Of a DNA stretch of 64,000 nucleotides, positions 59,665-64,000 are shown in pieces. The translations under genes were made by a program, and so were the position numbers. Positions within the stretch are counted from its first letter, which is position 1, and each line of letters opens with the position of its first letter. The notes under the pieces are model-generated. The model searched no databases. It saw only the letters and a program-made list of their open reading frames with translations, and was not told the origin of the DNA. The DNA is from Acidipila sp. EB88 (GTDB taxonomy: Bacteria; Acidobacteriota; Terriglobia; Terriglobales; Acidobacteriaceae), in NCBI RefSeq assembly GCF_003858395.1, contig NZ_QWEV01000005.1, positions 558,001-622,000 on the forward strand, in the 5' to 3' direction.

Positions 59665-60040
59665 CTGCACTTTCCTACTAGCGATCGATACAGATGCGCG
59701 CCGCCGCAAAGTGCGCGGCGCGCGCAAGGAATGCATAGAGTGTCCCATAACGCTATCTGCTGGGCAATGCGAATCGCGGCACCGGGCCGGCTTTGCACAT
59801 GAGGGGCGCTTTTCTCCCGGGAGCCGCACCATCGCAACCGCACGCGTGATGGTCGGGTTTAGATCAGGGCTCAGGACCTCGGCCAATGCCGTGTATCCAG
59901 CCGCGCGTCATCCGCTTTCGAAAACCCGGTCTGCAGCAATTACAGAACATATAGGACTACAGGACCACCTACCCATTGACCTCGATGCGCTGACCGGCCG
60001 CCGAGCCGTTGCTACCCCGGAGCAGCGATGCGGTTTGTAC
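59665..60040. other. Intergenic region, no gene seen
   Basis: About 375 bp between the TIGR03435 start and the end of the LacI-type gene, both minus strand. Open frames in it are unsupported extensions of flanking genes. Presumably the TIGR03435 promoter region. Confidence 0.45.
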
Positions 60041-60445
60041 TCACACCCTGGCGGTCGCTGTGCATCCGCAGGACTGTCGCACGATCAGCCGCACGCCGAT
60101 TTCAACCTGCTGTGGAGCGGTCAGCTCGCCGCTCATATGCTGCAGCAGCAGCCGGGTCGCTGCGCGGGCCATCTCCTCAACGGCCTGGCTCACCACAGTA
60201 ATCGACGGCCGCAGCGTCGAGGCAAGCGCAAAGTCATCGAAGCCGATCAGGCTGACGCGCTCCGGCACGCTGATGTTCTTGTTCTGCAGCACCTCGTACG
60301 CCTTGATCGTGGCCTGGTTGTACAAGCCAAAGATCGCATCGATGCCGCCCTTCATCTTCATGTGCTTACCGATCGCTGCTTCTGCCGCTGCATCGCCTCC
60401 AGCGTCCATCTCGACGTGCTCCTCGAGACCAGCTTCCTCGATCAC
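60041..60445 (-). pseudogene. LacI-family regulator, C-terminal part (frameshifted)
   Basis: This frame encodes the second half of the periplasmic-binding-like effector domain: VIEEAGLEEHVEMDAGGDAAAE, IDAIFGLYNQATIKAYEVLQ, RVSLIGFDDFALASTLRPSITVVSQAVEEMARAATRLLLQ, and QVEIGVRLIVRQSC. It joins the N-terminal part if one G is added to the run at 60499-60495 (minus strand GGGGG). That reading gives VLGGDPRLYTIQQRLAGYRKV, a normal LacI-family segment. Its ATG at 60445 has no ribosome site and is not a genuine start. Confidence 0.75.
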
Positions 60446-61065
60446 CTTCCGGTAGCCTGCGAGCCGCTGCTGAATCGTGTAGAGGCGTGGGTCTCCCCCA
60501 GAACGAGGATGCGCTTGCGTCCGTGGGCCACCAGGTGCTTCGTTGCCATCATCGCTGCCTGCAGGTTGTCGCAGAGAATGCGCGAGCAGTTGCGCCCAAT
60601 CAGGGGTCTGTCGAACGCGACCAGCGGCACCGCCAGCTGCGTCAGCTGGTCCAGCAGCGCTCTCGATCCTGTCCTTGGAGGCACGATCAGCAGGCCATCG
60701 ATGCGATGACGCTCCAGGATCTTCAGATCGATCGCGCCGCGCTCCGCATGATCCTGCGAAGTCAAAAGAATGATCGCGTACTCCTGCTCGCGAGCCATCT
60801 GCTCCGCAATCGAAGCGAAGCTCGCGAAGAAGGGGTCCGTGATCGAAGGAATAATGAGGCCGATTGTGTTGGAGCGTGCACTCTTCAACGCCCGCGCAGC
60901 CTGGTTCGGCTGGTAGCCCAACTCCTTCATGACCTTGCGCACATGCGTAAGCATCTCGGGCGCCACACGATCCCCGCCGTTGATCACCCGCGAGACCGTG
61001 GTGGTGCCCACGCCTGCAATTCTGGCGACGTCGTGCAATGTCGGACGATTGTTGCTCTTACTCAG
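60442..61065 (-). pseudogene. LacI-family regulator, N-terminal part (frameshifted), possible CTG start
   Basis: Helix-turn-helix RPTLHDVARIAGVGTTTVSRVINGGDRVAPEMLTHVRKVMKELGYQPN, then NTIGLIIPSITDPFFASFASIAEQMAREQEY and the first effector-domain half up to the frameshift near 60495. LacI proteins bind operators as dimers and respond to sugars. The start is unclear: CTG 61065 follows TGGAG by 7 nt and begins just before the HTH. GTG codons further up or ATG 61275 would add long tails unlike the family. The repaired protein would be about 342 residues, the normal LacI length. It lies downstream of the GH31 gene on the same strand, a likely target. Confidence 0.8.
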
Positions 61066-61323
61066 CGGCGCACTCCAGGTCGATGGCACTGCCGGGCTCG
61101 CGACAGGCAGACATGGCACATGGTATCGCTTCCCCGCATCCTGCCGTACAACAATCGGCGGCGCTGCCATCGACTTTGAGCGTCGCTCCGCGCCGTCGCA
61201 AATCGCACACCGTTTCCCATCCACCACAACAACAGCAGCACGTGCAGGGTTACTTCTGCATGCCTCATCGAGCATGCGTCCATGGCCGCACGGCTGAGCA
61301 GACCCTTGCCGCGCTCCGGCACG

Positions 61324-63753
61324 CTAGTGGATCGTCACGTCGAGTTTCGTTCCCGCCGGTACACGAAACACCGTCACGTCGCCATACTTGTCCGTTCCTG
61401 CTCGCCATGTGTTGTCGCCTTGCGTTGTTGCGGCAGGAGCCGTCGCGAGCGTACGTCCATCCAGCGTGACCTTGCGCGCATGCTGATGCACTCGAACAAC
61501 ATAGTGCGTCAGCGCCGGCTTCAAGGTCCCGGATGCAGTTGCGAAATGCAGCTGTGTGCCGAACTTGTTCTGCTGGACCGAGATGCCCTGTTCGAAATAG
61601 CCGCCCGCTTCATACCGGTAACTCACGCCATCATCGTCGTAGTACGTGAACTCCGCATTGCGAGCCGCCGGGAACACATCCAGCGTCACCTCGTCCACAG
61701 GACGCTCCCCGGCATACTGCTGCGGCTCCTGCGACGCAATGATGGATCCATCGCGCACAAATACGGGAGTGTCACCCCAGGTTTGCGCATTGACCGGCGC
61801 GTCGTACCAGCGGTTCCCTTCAATCTGCTGACCGGAGCTGAAGTCGTGCCACATGCCCGCCGGCAAGTAAACCCTCTGCTTCGTCACTCCGGGAGTGACC
61901 ACCGGCGAGACAAGAAACGCATCCCCGAACATCCACTGCGAATCCAGCCGCGACGCTTCCTCGTCATCAGGAAACATCCAGAACATCGGCCGCACAACGC
62001 CGATACCAGTCAGATGATCACCATGCTCATACGAGTAGAGGTACGGCAGCAACGCGTAGCGTGTCTTGATCGCCTGGGTCGCCGCAGCCTCCGCTACGGG
62101 CCCGTACATCCACGGCTGACGCTTCTCGCCGAAGTCGCCATGCACACGATCGATAGGCACCCAAGCCGCAAACTCCATCCAGCGGGCATAGTTTTCCGGA
62201 GTGGGATGTCCGTGAAAACCCCCTGTATCCATGCTCCAGTGGCTCGCGCCCAGATCCATCGCGGCCAGCATGCGACGACGCTGATACGCCATGGATGGGA
62301 ACCCGGAGTCAATGTCGCCGGACCATACCGCGTACCCATAGCGATTCGAGCCAAGGAAGTAGGTCCGGTTCAGCGACCACACGCGTTGGTCCGCAACCGA
62401 TCTTTGCCCGTCATACAGCATCCGCGCCATGTTCAGGAACTGGAGATTGCTAGCGGAGGAAACGCTCGAAGAGTCGGCTTCGTCGTTCCACCACCCAGCC
62501 ATGCCCGCTTGAAACGCCGGCTTGAGATGTTCCCAGAACCAGCGCCTTGTCTCCGCCAGGTCAAAGTTCAGATTGCGCGCCATACGTTTTGTGAAGTAGT
62601 CATCCTGTTGGGCTTCATCCGGAAACCAGAGATTATGCGCATCTGCATATGCCGCAGCCTCCGTTCTCGCTGTCGGGGCGCCCTCCGGAGAAAGCAGGAT
62701 GCGGGGTTTGAGGATGCCGGAAAGCTTGACCCCCTGCTTCGCAAGGTCCAACGCGAACGCACCCGACGCGCCATCGGGGAACTTGTCAGGACCTGCAGCA
62801 CCAGCGCCCGTTGTGCTGTTCCATCGCCACTCGCCATAGTTGTCTTCACCCCATGCCTTCCAGTCGAAATCCAGGATGAAGCCATCGAGGGGGATCTGCT
62901 TCTGTCGATATTCCGCGACGATCTTCTTCAGATCGGCCTCGTCCGTGCCCCACTGACTATTGATGAAACCAAGAGTCCACTTCGGCGGCATGGGCGGCAA
63001 ACCGGAAAGCTTCACCATCGCAGACACCACTGTCATGGGCGGTCCAAATGCGACGTAGAACTCGAGATCCTTGCGTCCGCTGCCGGAAAACCGAACAGAT
63101 GGCCCCGTCGCTTTGAACGTTCCGCTGCTCGCGTCCACAAGCACGCCGAGATGATTGGTGAAAAAAAAGGGAGCGCCGCCATCGCCCTGCACGCCTGCTG
63201 CGACAATGGCCCCCTGGTTGCGCGTGAGGTCGCGACCGCTGTCGAGCAACTCCAGGCCACGCATGCCATACAAAGACTGTGCGTGGTCCAGTTCAAGGGG
63301 CAACTCGTCCCGCGTGGCAGCGCTGAACACATCATCCAGACGCAGGCAGTGGTTCTCCGGGTCACAGAAATCGATCGCGGCACCGTGGCTCGTGTCCACG
63401 CGCACACGCACCGCGGGTGCGTCGAGCACGGCGTGAGTGGCGTCCGCAAGCTGGATCGATCCTCCAATGGACTTCAGGTCGGGCACTGTCGGATTCGGAT
63501 CCAGCACAAGTGCACGGGGGCTCTCCTGTCCGCCTGGCAGCACGTGCACATGCACCAGGTTCCTGCCTGCCAGTTCGATGATCGCTGTGTCACTGCCCGC
63601 ATGCACCTGCACACCGTTCGCGGACTGCTGCATCTGTGCGTGCGCGTGTGGCGCAACTGGCAGCATCAGCAAGGCTGCTGCACCCGTCAGGATCTGCCGC
63701 AAATGTCCCGTGAGGCCGGCGCGAGACGCCGACAGCGTTGGTTTCAGAACCAT
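61324..63753 (-). CDS. Secreted GH31 family alpha-glycosidase (alpha-glucosidase/alpha-xylosidase type)
   Basis: 809 residues from ATG 63753, which starts a signal peptide (ILTGAAALLMLPVAPHAHAQ); the frame is open a further 33 codons. After an N-terminal beta-sandwich come the TIM-barrel motifs GLPPMPPKWTLGFINSQWG, IPLDGFILDFDWKAWGEDNYGEWRW, AGWWNDEADSS with probable nucleophile Asp424, and YAVWSGDIDSGF with the likely acid/base aspartate. HWSMDTGGFHGHPTPENYARWMEFAAWVP follows. The C-terminus has the proximal beta domain and a DUF5110-like end (DVFPAARNAEFTYYDDDG). GH31 includes alpha-glucosidases, alpha-xylosidases and relatives; specificity cannot be fixed by eye. Confidence 0.93.
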   Translation of the reverse strand: MVLKPTLSASRAGLTGHLRQILTGAAALLMLPVAPHAHAQMQQSANGVQVHAGSDTAIIELAGRNLVHVHVLPGGQESPRALVLDPNPTVPDLKSIGGSIQLADATHAVLDAPAVRVRVDTSHGAAIDFCDPENHCLRLDDVFSAATRDELPLELDHAQSLYGMRGLELLDSGRDLTRNQGAIVAAGVQGDGGAPFFFTNHLGVLVDASSGTFKATGPSVRFSGSGRKDLEFYVAFGPPMTVVSAMVKLSGLPPMPPKWTLGFINSQWGTDEADLKKIVAEYRQKQIPLDGFILDFDWKAWGEDNYGEWRWNSTTGAGAAGPDKFPDGASGAFALDLAKQGVKLSGILKPRILLSPEGAPTARTEAAAYADAHNLWFPDEAQQDDYFTKRMARNLNFDLAETRRWFWEHLKPAFQAGMAGWWNDEADSSSVSSASNLQFLNMARMLYDGQRSVADQRVWSLNRTYFLGSNRYGYAVWSGDIDSGFPSMAYQRRRMLAAMDLGASHWSMDTGGFHGHPTPENYARWMEFAAWVPIDRVHGDFGEKRQPWMYGPVAEAAATQAIKTRYALLPYLYSYEHGDHLTGIGVVRPMFWMFPDDEEASRLDSQWMFGDAFLVSPVVTPGVTKQRVYLPAGMWHDFSSGQQIEGNRWYDAPVNAQTWGDTPVFVRDGSIIASQEPQQYAGERPVDEVTLDVFPAARNAEFTYYDDDGVSYRYEAGGYFEQGISVQQNKFGTQLHFATASGTLKPALTHYVVRVHQHARKVTLDGRTLATAPAATTQGDNTWRAGTDKYGDVTVFRVPAGTKLDVTIH

Positions 63754-63829
63754 GGGAAACAAACCTTTCTCTAGCACTGCGCGCGCAACACGACACCGAT
63801 GCGTGGATGTCTGCACTAAGCAGCAGCGG

Positions 63830-64000
63830 TTACTGCACCGGTACAAGCTCAAACGTGTGCGGCTTGGGAACCGCCAATGCCCTGGCCTTCTTCACCACTG
63901 CGGCTTCGAGTGCGTCCATGGCATGCGAAGCCTGGTCTGCTTCCGGCAGTTTGTCCGCGTCAAGCGCAACCTGTACATGGCGAAAGCGGTCGAAGTGGAG
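63830..64000 (-). CDS. C-terminal end of an unidentified protein (gene continues past the window)
   Basis: The minus-strand frame is open from base 64000 down to TAA 63832-63830, giving the last 56 residues (LHFDRFRHVQVALDADKLPE onward, ending KPHTFELVPVQ). Composition and a helical AMDALEAAVVKKARALAVPKP stretch look like a real protein end. It lies 76 bp upstream of the GH31 gene on the same strand and may share its transcript. I cannot assign a family from this fragment. Confidence 0.65.
   Translation of the reverse strand, partial: LHFDRFRHVQVALDADKLPEADQASHAMDALEAAVVKKARALAVPKPHTFELVPVQ

Noticed and set aside
61282..63774. 830-codon plus-strand open frame opposite the GH31 gene
   Set aside because: Arg/His/Pro-rich shadow of a GC-rich gene; no motifs, and GH31 motifs on the other strand are unmistakable.
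1..64000. CRISPR arrays, transposases, integrases, phage genes, rRNA
   Set aside because: Looked for regular repeats with spacers, terminal inverted repeats, DDE-type or recombinase motifs and rRNA signatures; none seen.

Overview
The window looks like chromosomal DNA of an acidobacterium (Acidobacteriota, probably Terriglobia/Acidobacteriaceae). The evidence is a very large TonB-dependent receptor with an N-terminal carboxypeptidase-regulatory-like domain, a TIGR03435-family protein, DUF3467, DUF1844 and DUF2911 proteins, a CRTAC1 (ASPIC/UnbV) protein beside a multihaem-TPR protein, many secreted glycoside hydrolases, and a cupin that I recall as close to the hydroxynitrile lyase of Granulicella tundricola. 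DNA is GC-rich and densely coding. I see no phage, IS element, CRISPR array or rRNA; one tRNA-Leu(TAG) is present. Species-level assignment is not possible by eye.

Layout. 1-7.7 kb: 3' part of a GH67 alpha-glucuronidase, a large RND-type permease with a probable CTG start, a YihY-type membrane protein and a secreted CE1-like esterase. 8.1-15.1 kb (+): tRNA-Leu, DUF3467, a GT-C-type membrane glycosyltransferase, a secreted TPR protein with a CTG start, an NfeD membrane protease, its slipin partner and a frameshifted SPOR-domain protein. 15.1-24.5 kb (-): one long tightly spaced gene string running metallopeptidase, MTA phosphorylase, PfkB kinase, membrane glycosyltransferase, diaminopimelate epimerase-like protein, LD-carboxypeptidase, Mpl and PlsC. 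Its core is murein-peptide recycling and diaminopimelate metabolism. The epimerase carries serine at both catalytic cysteine positions. 24.6-32.3 kb (+): YgfZ, DUF1844, an MBL hydrolase, RibF, Ffh, a peroxiredoxin-like protein and a secreted GH29 fucosidase.

32.3-40 kb is an accessory stretch: a flavin oxidoreductase and an ATP-grasp enzyme diverge from a palindrome-rich spacer, followed by a secreted HD-like protein, DUF2911, a MATE transporter, a cupin, and a 48-residue membrane peptide with its own terminator. 40.2-46.3 kb (+) holds an extracytoplasmic module: CRTAC1 protein, pentahaem cytochrome-TPR fusion, monohaem cytochrome c, a Tat-exported protein and the hydroxynitrile-lyase-like cupin. 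47-64 kb is carbohydrate and export territory: a secreted glucosidase/debranching-like enzyme, a TonB-dependent receptor preceded by 863 bp without a gene, an EmrA-EmrB-TolC type operon with overlapping starts and stops, a TIGR03435 protein, a frameshifted LacI regulator, a GH31 enzyme and the 3' end of one more gene.

The glycoside hydrolases, esterase, TonB receptor and LacI regulator together suggest growth on plant-type polysaccharides (glucuronoxylan, fucosylated and alpha-glucosidic/xylosidic side chains). Both frameshifts fall at runs of exactly five C/G where six would restore the frame, so they may be homopolymer errors rather than real mutations.
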